This document shows, one piece after another, positions 26,526 through 34,421 of a DNA stretch of 64,000 bases (within the stretch, counting starts at the first letter, position 1; every line of letters starts with the position of its first letter). Position numbers and translations under genes: made by a program. A model generated the notes under the pieces. That model was not told the origin of the DNA. It saw nothing but the letters and a program-made list of their open reading frames with translations, and did not search any database. The DNA is from CAZTDU01 sp964617355 (GTDB taxonomy: Bacteria > Pseudomonadota > Gammaproteobacteria > Burkholderiales > SG8-39), in NCBI GenBank assembly GCA_964617355.1, contig CAZTXP010000144.1:1-64000 (forward strand). Direction: 5' to 3'.

Positions 26526-26612
26526 GTGAAGCTCGCGGTCTTCACGAAGAACCGCAGCAACCCGGCCTACGAGGCCGCTCGCCTCGGCGCGGACCGCGTC
26601 GCCGCGCGTCGC
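26526..26612 (+). pseudogene. N-terminal fragment of a sugar-type ABC substrate-binding protein
   Basis: A GTG at 26526, six bases after the SDR stop, begins VKLAVFTKNRSNPAYEAARL, then GADRVAAR, which reads like the start of the mature ribose/simple-sugar (LacI-type) periplasmic binding domain. The similarity stops after about 27 codons, near 26604-26610; the frame then turns into Arg/Gly-rich nonsense that runs out of frame across nrfA sequence. No signal peptide precedes it. I read this as the beginning of a longer gene whose remainder has been lost at the seam. Confidence 0.6.
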
Positions 26613-26623
26613 GCGCGACGCGC
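26604..26623. repeat. 20-bp perfect palindrome at a gene-fusion seam
   Basis: Ten bases GCGCGTCGCG are followed at once by their reverse complement CGCGACGCGC, with no loop, centred between 26613 and 26614. It lies exactly where the binding-protein fragment ends and the NrfA-like sequence begins. This could mark a recombination or deletion point, or a sequence-assembly mis-join. Confidence 0.85.
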
Positions 26624-27450
26624 TGATCGAGGCGGTGGTGGACCGGGGCCTCGGCACCTACCCGAACGACAAGGCGAAGAGCGCCAAGCTGCCGATGAAG
26701 AAGGTCACCTTCCGCGACGGCTTCCGCGCGATCGGCCTCCTGTCCAAGGCCGACTCGAACCTGATGTGCGCCCAGTGCCACGTCGAGTACAACTGCAACC
26801 CCGGCATCGACACCGCCACCGGCGGCGCGGTGACCATGGCCGACCGGCGCGCCAACCACTTCTTCTGGGCCAACGTGTTCGACTACAAGGCGGCCGCGGA
26901 GAAGATCAACTTCAAGGACTTCCGGCACGCGGTCACGGGCGCGGCGCTCTCCAAGCTGCAGCACCCCGAGGCCGAGACCTTCTGGGGCAGCAAGCACGAG
27001 CGCGAAGGCGTGGAGTGCAAGGACTGCCACATGCCGAAGATCGAGAGGAACGGGCGCACCTTCACCGACCACCAGCAGCGCTCGCCGCGCGGCATGCTGA
27101 AGGACACCTGCGTGAAGTGCCACGGCGAGATGACCGTCGAGAACGCCAAGTACCAGATCGACGCCATCCAGAACTACACCCGCGGCAAGCTCGCCAAGGC
27201 CGAGTACTGGCTCGCGCAGCTGATCGACGCGTTCCCGCGCGCCCGCGCTGCCGGCGTGCCGGAGGAAGCGATCAAGAAGGCGCAGGCGCACCACGACCAG
27301 GCGCACATCTTCTGGGAATGGTGGACGGCAGAGAACTCGGTGGGCTTCCACAACCCCGGCGCCGCGCGCGAGTCGCTGACGCGCTCGGTGGATGAATCGC
27401 AGGCCGGCATCAAGGTGCTGAACGACGCCATCGCCGCGATGAAGAAGTAG
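26608..27450 (+). pseudogene. nrfA: NrfA-like cytochrome c nitrite reductase, C-terminal part only
   Basis: About 280 residues match the C-terminal half of ammonia-forming cytochrome c552 nitrite reductase. Three haem sites remain: CAQCHVEYN (with the conserved Tyr after the haem-3 motif), CKDCHMPK followed by TDHQQ, and CVKCH. A full NrfA is about 480 residues with five haems; the signal peptide, the active-site CXXCK haem and the second haem are missing. The first possible start is a GTG at 26635, inside the homologous region, so any product would be unexported and inactive. The matching nrfH is absent. It is followed by a strong terminator and then ccmF. Confidence 0.8.
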
Positions 27451-27470
27451 CGGCCGCAAGGCGACGACGA

Positions 27471-27500
27471 AGGGCGCGGGCGATCCCCGCGCCCTTTTTT
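27471..27500 (+). terminator. Intrinsic terminator after the nrfA remnant
   Basis: GGGCGCGGG (27472-27480), loop CGATC, CCCGCGCCC (27486-27494), then TTTTTT to 27500. Perfect 9-bp GC stem plus U-run, 21 bp after the nrfA stop. It is the clearest intrinsic terminator in the window and separates nrfA from ccmF transcriptionally. Confidence 0.92.
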
Positions 27501-27539
27501 CGTCCCCGCCGCTATCCTGTCCCGCCCTTTCCCCTCCCG

Positions 27540-29462
27540 ATGATCCCCGAACTCGGACACGTCGCCCTGATCCTCGCGCTGCAGCTCGCGCTGGCGCAGG
27601 CGGTGCTCGGCCTCGCCGGTGCGGCGCGCGCCAACGCGGCGTGGATGGCGATGGCGCGCAGCGCGGCGGCGGGCCAGTGCCTGTTCACGTGGCTGGGCTT
27701 CGCCGCGCTGGTGCTCGCGTTCGCGGCCAACGACTTCTCGGTGATGAACGTCGCCGACCACTCCTCGCGCGCGCTGCCGCTCGAGTACCGCCTGACCGCC
27801 GCCTGGGGCTCGCACGAAGGCTCGTTCCTGCTGTGGGCCTCGCTGATGGCCGCGTGGACGCTGGCGACGATGTTGTTCGGCCGCCGCCTGCCGCAGGACC
27901 TGCTCGCGCGCATCGCCGGCATCATGGGCCTGCTGAGCACCTGCTTCCTCGCCTACGTGCTGGTGGCGTCCAACCCGTTCATGCGGCTGCACCCCGCGCC
28001 GGCCGACGGGCAGGACCTGAACCCGCTGCTGCAGGACCCGGGGATGATCATCCACCCGCCGCTGCTGTACATGGGCTACGTCGGGTTCTCGGTGGCCTTC
28101 GCGTTCGCGCTCGCGGCGCTCGTCTCGGGCAAGTACGAAGGCACGTGGGCGCGCTGGGTGCGGCCGTGGACGCTGGTGGCCTGGGCCTTCCTCACGCTCG
28201 GCATCATGGTCGGCTCGTGGTGGGCCTACTCCGAGCTCGGCTGGGGCGGCTGGTGGTTCTGGGACCCGACCGAGAACGCGTCGCTGATGCCGTGGCTCGC
28301 CGGCACCGCGCTCGTGCACGCGCTGGTGGTCACCGACCGGCGCGGCAGCCTGCGCGTGTGGACGGTGCTGCTGTCGCTTGCCGCGTTCTCGCTGTCGCTG
28401 CTGGGCACCTTCCTCGTGCGCTCGGGCGTGCTGTCCTCGGTGCACGCGTTCGCGCAGGATCCGCTGCGCGGCACCTTCATCCTCGTCTTCTTCGCGCTCG
28501 TGGTGGGCGGATCCCTCGCCGTGTTCGCGCGCCGCGCCGGCATGCTGGCGGCGAAGGGCGCGTTTGGCGCGGTGTCGCGCGAGTCGGCGCTGCTCGCCGG
28601 CATGGTGCTGCTCCTCGCCACGCTCGCCGCGGTGATGCTGGGCACGCTGTACCCGCTCGTGCTCGATGCGCTGGGCCTCGGGAAGATCTCGGTCGGCCCG
28701 CCGTACTTCAACGCGGTGATCGTGCCGATGATGGCGCCGGTCCTGCTCCTGATCGCGCTGGGGCCGCTGCTGCCCTGGGGCAAGGCCAGCCTGCGCGAGG
28801 CGCTCGCGCGCGCGCGCTGGCCCGCGCTCGCCGCGCTCGTCGCCCTCGTCGCGCTGGCGTTCGCTCCTGACGGCCTGCGCTGGCAGGCCGCGCTCGGCAC
28901 GGGGCTCGCGGCGTGGATCGCGACCGGCACGCTGCTCGGCCTCGCGTCGCGGCGCCGCGCGACCGGCCGGCTGGGCGCCGGCGCGCTCGGCATGGGCTGC
29001 GCGCACCTCGGCATGGCGGTGGTCGTCGCGGGCATCGGCCTCGTCTCGGGCTACCAGCTCGACAAGACCGTGGCGATGAAGCCCGGCGAGCAGGCGACGC
29101 TCGGGCGCTACTCGTTCACCTTCCTCGGCGCCGCGGAAGTCCCGGGTCCGAACTACGCCGCGATGCGCGGCACGCTCGCCGTGACCTCCGGGGGCCATCC
29201 GGTGGCCACGCTCGCGCCCGAGAAGCGCATCTACCGCAGCTCGCGCCAGACCATGACGGAGGCGGCGATCCGCTACGGCTTCCTCGGCGACGTCTACGTG
29301 TCGCTCGGCGAGCCGCTGCCCGAGCGCGCGTGGAGCGTGCAGCTCTACGTGAAGCCCTTCGTCGGCTGGCTGTGGGGCGGCGCGCTGCTGATGGCGCTGG
29401 GCGGCCTGCTCGCCGCGATCGGCGCGCCCGCGACGCGGCGCGACGCGGGGGCGCCGGCATGA
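27540..29462 (+). CDS. ccmF: Cytochrome c haem lyase subunit CcmF/NrfE
   Basis: This 640-residue polytopic inner-membrane protein has about 14-15 hydrophobic helices. The tryptophan-rich haem-handling WWD motif lies at residues ~228-250 (GWGGWWFWDPTENASLMPWL). LTAAWGSHEGSFLLWASL, DPGMIIHPPLLYMGYVGFSV and FLVRSGVLSSVHAFA are further CcmF landmarks. It attaches haem to apocytochromes c in the periplasm. The neighbourhood of an NrfA remnant and several cytochromes makes a dedicated NrfE-like role possible. It overlaps the CcmI-like gene by ATGA. Confidence 0.93.
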   Translation: MIPELGHVALILALQLALAQAVLGLAGAARANAAWMAMARSAAAGQCLFTWLGFAALVLAFAANDFSVMNVADHSSRALPLEYRLTAAWGSHEGSFLLWASLMAAWTLATMLFGRRLPQDLLARIAGIMGLLSTCFLAYVLVASNPFMRLHPAPADGQDLNPLLQDPGMIIHPPLLYMGYVGFSVAFAFALAALVSGKYEGTWARWVRPWTLVAWAFLTLGIMVGSWWAYSELGWGGWWFWDPTENASLMPWLAGTALVHALVVTDRRGSLRVWTVLLSLAAFSLSLLGTFLVRSGVLSSVHAFAQDPLRGTFILVFFALVVGGSLAVFARRAGMLAAKGAFGAVSRESALLAGMVLLLATLAAVMLGTLYPLVLDALGLGKISVGPPYFNAVIVPMMAPVLLLIALGPLLPWGKASLREALARARWPALAALVALVALAFAPDGLRWQAALGTGLAAWIATGTLLGLASRRRATGRLGAGALGMGCAHLGMAVVVAGIGLVSGYQLDKTVAMKPGEQATLGRYSFTFLGAAEVPGPNYAAMRGTLAVTSGGHPVATLAPEKRIYRSSRQTMTEAAIRYGFLGDVYVSLGEPLPERAWSVQLYVKPFVGWLWGGALLMALGGLLAAIGAPATRRDAGAPA

Positions 29463-30139
29463 CGCTCTGGATCGCCATCGGTGCGATGCTCGCGGTCGCG
29501 GCCGCGTTCCTGCTCGTGCCGCTGTGGCGCGCGCGGCCGCCGGCGCGCGCGCTGCAGTCCGTCGCGGTGCTCGCGGTCCTCGTGCCGGCGACGCTCGGCG
29601 CCTACCAGTTCCTCGGCGCGCCCGCGATCCTGAAGGAGCAGGCGCTGACGCAGGCGCAGTCGCGCCACGACGCCGACGCGATGGTGCGCGCGCTCGAGGA
29701 AAAGCTGAAGGCAAGCCCCGAGGATGCCGAAGGCTGGTACGCGCTCGGCCGCGCCTACATCGCCTTCCAGCGGCTGGACGACGCCGAGGCCGCGCTCGCC
29801 AAGGCCGCGGCGAAGGCACCGAAGGACGCGCGCATGGTGGCGCAGTACGCGGAAGCCGTGGCGCTCAAGGCCGGGAGCCTGCAGGGCCGCCCGCAGGAGC
29901 TGGTGGCGCAGGCGCTCGCGCTCGACGAGAACGACGACAAGGCGCTGGAACTCGCCGGGCTCGCCGCCTTCCAGCAGGAGAAATGGGCCGAATCGCTCTT
30001 CTACTGGCGGCGGCTGATGGCCAAGCTGCCCAGGGAGACCGAGCCGCACGACGCCATCGCGCAGGCGGTGAAGATCGCCGAAGGCAAGCTCGCCGCCGGC
30101 GGCCAGTCGATGCCAGCGCGGCCGGCACGTTCGCGCTAG
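29459..30139 (+). CDS. CcmI/NrfG-like TPR protein of cytochrome c maturation
   Basis: This 226-residue protein has two N-terminal transmembrane helices (LWIAIGAMLAVAAAFLLVPL and SVAVLAVLVPATLGAYQFLG) and then a periplasmic TPR-like domain (PEDAEGWYALGRAYIAFQRLDDAEAAL and similar helical pairs). The arrangement matches CcmI/CycH, the apocytochrome-binding chaperone. It overlaps ccmF by 4 bp. The ccmG thioredoxin and ccmH that usually lie between ccmF and ccmI are missing, so the pair is a minimal lyase unit or works with a separate ccm set elsewhere. Confidence 0.82.
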   Translation: MTLWIAIGAMLAVAAAFLLVPLWRARPPARALQSVAVLAVLVPATLGAYQFLGAPAILKEQALTQAQSRHDADAMVRALEEKLKASPEDAEGWYALGRAYIAFQRLDDAEAALAKAAAKAPKDARMVAQYAEAVALKAGSLQGRPQELVAQALALDENDDKALELAGLAAFQQEKWAESLFYWRRLMAKLPRETEPHDAIAQAVKIAEGKLAAGGQSMPARPARSR

Positions 30140-30187
30140 CGAGACGGCCGCGCTCGTGCGACTGCGGCCGGCGCGCTCGCGGTCGAA

Positions 30188-30820
30188 CTAGCGCGAGAGC
30201 CGGGAAGCGTAGTCCGCGACCGCGGCGATCTCGTCCTCCGAGTAGCCGGCGATCGCCTTCGCCATGTCCGGATCGGCGTTGCGCCGCTCGCCCGAGCGGA
30301 TCATGCGCACCTCGCGCTGCAGGTAGCGGTAGTGCTGCCCGGCGATGCGCGGGATGAACTTCGCCGCGTCGCCCTCCCCGGTCGCGCCATGGCACGACGC
30401 GCAGTCGCGCTCGTAGAGCGCGCGGCCCTGCGCGAGGTCCTTGCCGCCGCCCTGCCCCCATGCGCCGGGCGCGGGCAGCTGCTGCAGGAACGCAGCGATG
30501 TCGGCGAGGTCCTCCACCGACAGCGCCTGGTGGTCCGCGAAGGGCAGCATCTTCGGGTTGCCGCGCCGTCCCGAACGGATGTCGGCGAGCTGCTTCACGA
30601 GCACGGACGCGTGCTGCCCCGCGAGGCGCGGATAGCTGCCGTCGGCCCGGCCGGCGGCATCGCGCCGGTGGCAGCCCTGGCAGATCACGTAGGCGTCGGC
30701 GCCGCGGCGAGCGTCGCCCTGCAGCTTGAGCGCGCGCGCGAGCTCGTCGTCCGCGCCGGCCGCTCGCGCGGGCAGTGCGGCGATCACGGCGGCGAGCGCG
30801 AGGAACAGGGTGCGTTTCAT
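30188..30820 (-). CDS. Di-haem cytochrome c4-type protein
   Basis: This 210-residue periplasmic protein has a signal peptide (MKRTLFLALAAVIAALPARA) and two cytochrome c class I domains with CQGCH and CASCH haem sites. PRLAGQHASVLVKQLADI and PRIAGQHYRYLQREVRMI are the repeated c4 signature preceding each second axial Met region. It carries electrons, probably to a terminal oxidase or reductase. It lies 10 bp downstream of a second cytochrome c4-like gene on the same strand and converges on the CcmI-like gene. Confidence 0.92.
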   Translation of the reverse strand: MKRTLFLALAAVIAALPARAAGADDELARALKLQGDARRGADAYVICQGCHRRDAAGRADGSYPRLAGQHASVLVKQLADIRSGRRGNPKMLPFADHQALSVEDLADIAAFLQQLPAPGAWGQGGGKDLAQGRALYERDCASCHGATGEGDAAKFIPRIAGQHYRYLQREVRMIRSGERRNADPDMAKAIAGYSEDEIAAVADYASRLSR

Positions 30821-30830
30821 GGCGGTGTCC

Positions 30831-31430
30831 TCAGAGGCCGGCGATGTACTCGGCGAGGGCCTTCGCCTCGTCGTCGGTGAGTCGCTTGCCGACGGTGGTC
30901 ATCAGCGGGTCGGTCGCTCGCCGGCCGGTCTTGTAGTCGGCGAGCTGCTTCAGGACGTACTTCTGGTGCTGCCCGGCGAGGCGCGGGAAGCGCGCATTGC
31001 CCTTGCCGTCCGACTGGTGGCAGCCGGCGCAGGCGGGCACCCCCGAGTCGCTGTTGCCGTCCTCGTAGAGCGCGCGCCCCTTGGCGGCGAGCGCGGCATC
31101 CTTCACCGTGCCGGGCACCGGCTTCTTCGCGCCGTAGTACGCGGCGAGCGCGGCGAACTGGTCCGCGTCCAGCGATCCCATCACGCCCGCCATCGCCTCG
31201 TCGCGACGCTTGCCGGCGGCAAAGGCGCGCAACTGCCGCAGCAGGTACTCCGGATCCATGCCGGCGAGCTTGGGGTTCGCCGGGTCGGCACTGTTGCCGT
31301 CCTCGCCGTGGCAGGCGGCGCAGACCTTCTTCACGATCGCGGCGGGATCGGCCCACGCGGCCGTGGCCAGGAGGGCGAAGGCGAGCGACAGGAACCGGGC
31401 AGCCAAGGGGGACAATTTGCGTCGCAGCAC
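30831..31430 (-). CDS. Di-haem cytochrome c4-type protein
   Basis: This 199-residue protein has an N-terminal export signal after a basic start (RRKLSPLAARFLSLAFALLATAAWA) and two haem motifs, CAACHGEDGNSA and CAGCHQSDGKGN, each followed by a PKLAGM/PRLAGQ c4-type block. It heads a two-gene minus-strand unit with the next cytochrome. Its start is 53 bp from an FNR-like box at 31483-31496 shared with the divergent mono-haem cytochrome, so oxygen- or nitrogen-oxide-responsive control is plausible. Confidence 0.92.
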   Translation of the reverse strand: MLRRKLSPLAARFLSLAFALLATAAWADPAAIVKKVCAACHGEDGNSADPANPKLAGMDPEYLLRQLRAFAAGKRRDEAMAGVMGSLDADQFAALAAYYGAKKPVPGTVKDAALAAKGRALYEDGNSDSGVPACAGCHQSDGKGNARFPRLAGQHQKYVLKQLADYKTGRRATDPLMTTVGKRLTDDEAKALAEYIAGL

Positions 31431-31482
31431 GGCTAAATTCTCGCCCCCGGCGCGTCAACCGCAAGGGCAAGAAGGACGTTTT

Positions 31483-31496
31483 TTGATCTAGACCAA
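31483..31496. promoter_or_regulatory. FNR/CRP-type box between divergent cytochrome genes
   Basis: TTGAT-CTAG-ACCAA matches the FNR/ANR consensus TTGAT-N4-ATCAA at nine of ten positions. It lies in the 146-bp gap between the cytochrome c4 gene (start 31430) and the cytochrome c gene (start 31577). It could serve either direction; which promoter it activates is not resolved. Confidence 0.6.
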
Positions 31497-31576
31497 ACGC
31501 CGTGCGGCAACCCGCCGCTACCCTGCGTCCCAGTATGGGCGCTGGCCCCGATTCCCACCTCGTTCCGGAGAAGAAC

Positions 31577-31927
31577 ATGACCCGACCGACCACCCCCCGC
31601 ACCCTCCTCGCGCTGCTCGCTGCCGCCGGCGTCACCCTCGCCGCGCCCGCCGTCGCCCAGGTCGACGAAGACGCCGCGAAGTCGCTGTTCAAGCGCAACG
31701 ACTGCACGAAGTGCCACAACCCGGACCGCAACAAGAAGGGCCCGGCGCTGAAGACGATCGCGAAGGAGTACAAGGGCAAGGCTGACGCCGAGAAGAAGAT
31801 CATCGAGATGATGACCGCCGGCAAGAAGGTCAAGCTCGACGACGGCACGCAGGAAGACCACAAGGTCATCGACACCAAGGATCCGAAGCAGCTCGCCAAC
31901 ATGGCGAAGTGGATCCTGTCGCACTGA
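31577..31927 (+). CDS. Small mono-haem cytochrome c (class I-like)
   Basis: This 116-residue protein has a signal peptide (TLLALLAAAGVTLAAPAVAQ) and one haem site, CTKCHNPDRNKKGPAL, near residue 43. The distal part ends in DPKQLANMAKWILSH, with a candidate axial Met. The ATG at 31577 is preceded by GGAGAA; an in-frame start 25 codons upstream would add a non-signal leader. It is likely a periplasmic electron carrier related to the c551/c552 group. The FNR-like box is 81 bp upstream. Confidence 0.88.
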   Translation: MTRPTTPRTLLALLAAAGVTLAAPAVAQVDEDAAKSLFKRNDCTKCHNPDRNKKGPALKTIAKEYKGKADAEKKIIEMMTAGKKVKLDDGTQEDHKVIDTKDPKQLANMAKWILSH

Positions 31928-31940
31928 GCGGCAGGGAGAC

Positions 31941-31996
31941 CTACCCCCGCGCGGCCAGGTGCCGCGATGTCTACGCCCGCGCGGCCAGGTGCCGCG
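31941..31996. repeat. 30-bp-period near-perfect tandem duplication at a gene end
   Basis: Bases 31941-31966 and 31971-31996 are the same 26-mer with one difference (the fifth base, C versus G), separated by ATGT. The right copy holds the last codons and stop of the minus-strand flavoprotein gene, so the left copy is a duplicated gene tail just past the stop codon. Confidence 0.85.
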
Positions 31997-33638
31997 CGGC
32001 CAACCACCCGAACACGAGCGCCGGCCCGAGCGTGATGCCCGGGCCCGGGTAGGCGCCGCCCATGATCGAGTTCATGTCGTTGCCGCACGCATAGAGGCCG
32101 GACACCGGCTTGCCTTCGCGGTCCAGCACGCGCGCCTCGGCATCGGTCTCGAGGCCCGCCGCGGTGCCGAGGTCGCTCGGGTGCAGCCGCACCGCATGGA
32201 ACGGCGCTGATTCCAGCGCGCGCATGCAGGGGTTCGGGCCGTGCGCGCGGTCGCCGAGGAAGCGCTGGTAGTCGTCGCCGCCGAGGTTGAACTGAGTGTC
32301 TACGCCTGAAATCGCATCCGCGTTGTAGGTGGCGATCGTCCGCGCGAGCCCGGCTGCGTCGATGCCGAGCTTCGCGGCCAGTTCCGCCGGCGTCGCGGCG
32401 GACACCAGGTAGCCCTGCTCCACGAAGCGCTCCAGGCGGCGCGTGAACGGCCGCACGCCGCCGAGCCCGTACTGCCACAGGCTCTTCGAGTCGCACAGCA
32501 GGAAGGCGGGAATCGCCTTCGCGCGGAACATCGCGAGTCCGAACTCGTGGTACGACACCGCCTCGGACGTGAAGCGCTCGCCCTTCGCGTTCACGGCGAT
32601 GATGCCGGGCTTGCCGCGATCGGCCACGGTATGCGGGAAGACCGCGGGCGAGCCGTCCGGCCGCCGGAAGCGCGACAGCGGCGCCCAGTAGGCGTTGTGC
32701 AGATTGCCTTCGGGCACGCGACCGCCGGCCGATTCGCCCAGCCGCAATCCGTCCCCCGTGTTGCCTTCGCAGACGGGCGAAGCCGCGTCGGTGCCTTCCG
32801 GCAGCCAGCGCGGCCGGCGCTCGGCGTCGTGCGAGAAGCCGCCGCACGCGAGCACCACGCCGCGCAAGGCCTCGATGCGCGCACCGTCGCGCAACTCGAC
32901 GCCCTCGACGCCGCGTTCCCCTCGTAGCAGCCCCGCCACGTCGACGCGCGTGCGGATCTCGACGCCGAGGTCGAGTGCGCTGCGCAGCAGGCGCGCGACG
33001 AGCGCGTTGCCGAGCACGAGGCTGGTGCCGCGCGGCGCCGAGAGCCGTTCGCCGGCGTGGCGCAGCAGCAGCCGTGCGACGCGCAGCATCGAGCGCGGCG
33101 AGCGCGTCACCGCGCGAAAATGCGGCAGGTCGGCGCGGTCGATCATCATGCCGCCGAAGAGCGTGAACTCCGGCAGCGGGCTCCTCAGGAGGGAAAAGGC
33201 CTCGCCGAGCCCGCGCGCGTCGTAGCCCACAGGCTCCAGCACGCGGCCGCCGAGCGTCGCGCCGGGCAGCGACGGGTAGTAGTCCGGGTAGCGCACCACG
33301 GGTTTCAGCTTCAGCTGCGTGCGCGCCTCGAACCAGTCCACGGCCTCGGGGCCGTGGCGCAGGAAGGCGTCCACGAGATCCGGCTTCGAGCCCGTGGAGA
33401 GCGTCGCCCCGAGGTAGGCGCGCGCCGCGGCCTCGCTGTCGGACAGGCCGGCGGCCGGCATCTTGGCGTTGCCGGGAATCCACACCATGCCGCCCGAGAT
33501 CGCCGCGGTGCCGCCGACCCACGGCGTCTTCTCGAGGAGCAGGGTCTTCAGGCCGCGCGCGGCCGCGGCGCAGGCGGCGGCGAGGCCGCCGGCGCCGGCG
33601 CCGAGCACGATCGCGTCGAAGGGACGAGGGGCGGTCAT
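31971..33638 (-). CDS. FAD-dependent oxidoreductase, fumarate reductase/3-ketosteroid dehydrogenase family
   Basis: This 555-residue flavoprotein has the N-terminal FAD dinucleotide fold DAIVLGAGAGGLAAACAAAARG, the succinate/fumarate family block LLLEKTPWVGGTAAISGGMVWIPGN, an active-site-region FPHTVADRGKPGIIAVNAKGERFTSEAVSYHEF (written here across its length as two blocks), and the C-terminal FAD-closing region GLYACGNDMNSIMGGAYPGPG. SGGMVWIPGN and the length fit 3-ketosteroid Delta1-dehydrogenase-like enzymes of acid or steroid catabolism. The start at 33638 is 54 bp from the divergent GntR gene, and TATAC repeats fill the gap. Confidence 0.88.
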   Translation of the reverse strand: MTAPRPFDAIVLGAGAGGLAAACAAAARGLKTLLLEKTPWVGGTAAISGGMVWIPGNAKMPAAGLSDSEAAARAYLGATLSTGSKPDLVDAFLRHGPEAVDWFEARTQLKLKPVVRYPDYYPSLPGATLGGRVLEPVGYDARGLGEAFSLLRSPLPEFTLFGGMMIDRADLPHFRAVTRSPRSMLRVARLLLRHAGERLSAPRGTSLVLGNALVARLLRSALDLGVEIRTRVDVAGLLRGERGVEGVELRDGARIEALRGVVLACGGFSHDAERRPRWLPEGTDAASPVCEGNTGDGLRLGESAGGRVPEGNLHNAYWAPLSRFRRPDGSPAVFPHTVADRGKPGIIAVNAKGERFTSEAVSYHEFGLAMFRAKAIPAFLLCDSKSLWQYGLGGVRPFTRRLERFVEQGYLVSAATPAELAAKLGIDAAGLARTIATYNADAISGVDTQFNLGGDDYQRFLGDRAHGPNPCMRALESAPFHAVRLHPSDLGTAAGLETDAEARVLDREGKPVSGLYACGNDMNSIMGGAYPGPGITLGPALVFGWLAARHLAARA

Positions 33639-33648
33639 GGACAGCTCA

Positions 33649-33676
33649 TGTATACGCCAATATACTTCTGTATACA
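33649..33676. promoter_or_regulatory. Three helically phased TATAC repeats: likely GntR operator
   Basis: TATAC occurs at 33651-33655, 33661-33665 and 33671-33675, exactly 10 bp apart; the outer two are within TGTATAC, the last within the palindrome TGTATACA. They lie in the 54-bp gap between the divergent flavoprotein and GntR genes. FCD-type GntR regulators commonly bind GTATAC-centred palindromes, so autoregulation and control of both sides are likely. Confidence 0.65.
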
Positions 33677-33692
33677 GAGTCCGTCCAACCCC

Positions 33693-34421
33693 ATGCCCGC
33701 CCATCGCAGCCCCGCCTCCCGCCGGCCCGCGCGCCGCTCCGGCGCCGACGGCGGATCGCTCGGCGCCACCGCCTACCGGCGGCTGGCCGACGCGATCCGC
33801 GACGGCGAGCTCGCGCCAGGCACGCGGCTGCGCGAGGAGGACCTCGCCGCGAGCCTTCGGATGAGCCGCACGCCGGTGCGCGAGGCGCTGCGCCAGCTGC
33901 AGGCCGAGGGCCTGCTCGAGCAGGACGCGCAGCGCGGCATGGCGGTGTCGCGGCTCGACCACCAGCAGATGACCGAGCTCTACCTGATGCGCGACGTGCT
34001 GGAAGGCACGGCCGCGCGCCTCGCGGCACGCCATGCGTCGGACGCCGAGATCGCGGTGCTGCGCGACCTGGTCGAGGTGGAGGCGAAGCTCGGCCGCGAT
34101 GCCAAGCAGCTCGCTCGGCACAACCAGCGCTTCCACGAGGCGCTGTACCTCGCCGCGCACAACCGGTACCTGCTGAAGACCCTGAACGCGCTGCGCGACG
34201 CGATGTCGCTGCTGGGCGAGACGACCTACGCCGCTTCGGGCCGCGCGAAGAGCGCGCTCGCCGAGCACCGCGCGATCGTCGAGGCGATCGCCTCGGGCGA
34301 CGCCGCCGCGGCCGAGGCCGCGACGCGCGCCCACATACAAGGCGCGCAGCGCACCCGCATCCGGATGATGGCGGAGACGCCGCATCCTTCCCCCGATACC
34401 CTGAACGGAGACACGAAATGA
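33693..34421 (+). CDS. GntR-family (FCD) transcriptional regulator
   Basis: This 242-residue regulator has an N-terminal winged helix (AIRDGELAPGTRLREEDLA, MSRTPVREALRQLQAEGL) and a C-terminal FCD ligand domain with its metal/ligand residues in YLMRDVLEGTAARLAA, NQRFHEALYLAAHNRYL and EHRAIVEAIASGD. I chose the ATG at 33693; an ATG at 33648 would translate through the TATAC operator. It overlaps the next flavoprotein gene by ATGA, so regulator and target are coupled. The ligand is probably a carboxylic acid used by the flanking flavoproteins. Confidence 0.9.
   Translation: MPAHRSPASRRPARRSGADGGSLGATAYRRLADAIRDGELAPGTRLREEDLAASLRMSRTPVREALRQLQAEGLLEQDAQRGMAVSRLDHQQMTELYLMRDVLEGTAARLAARHASDAEIAVLRDLVEVEAKLGRDAKQLARHNQRFHEALYLAAHNRYLLKTLNALRDAMSLLGETTYAASGRAKSALAEHRAIVEAIASGDAAAAEAATRAHIQGAQRTRIRMMAETPHPSPDTLNGDTK

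Noticed and set aside
30132..30195. Inverted CGCGCTAG/CTAGCGCG and GGCCGC/GCGGCC pairs between the convergent CcmI-like and cytochrome genes as a bidirectional terminator
   Set aside because: The outer pair mostly reflects two TAG stop codons facing each other, and there is no U-run.
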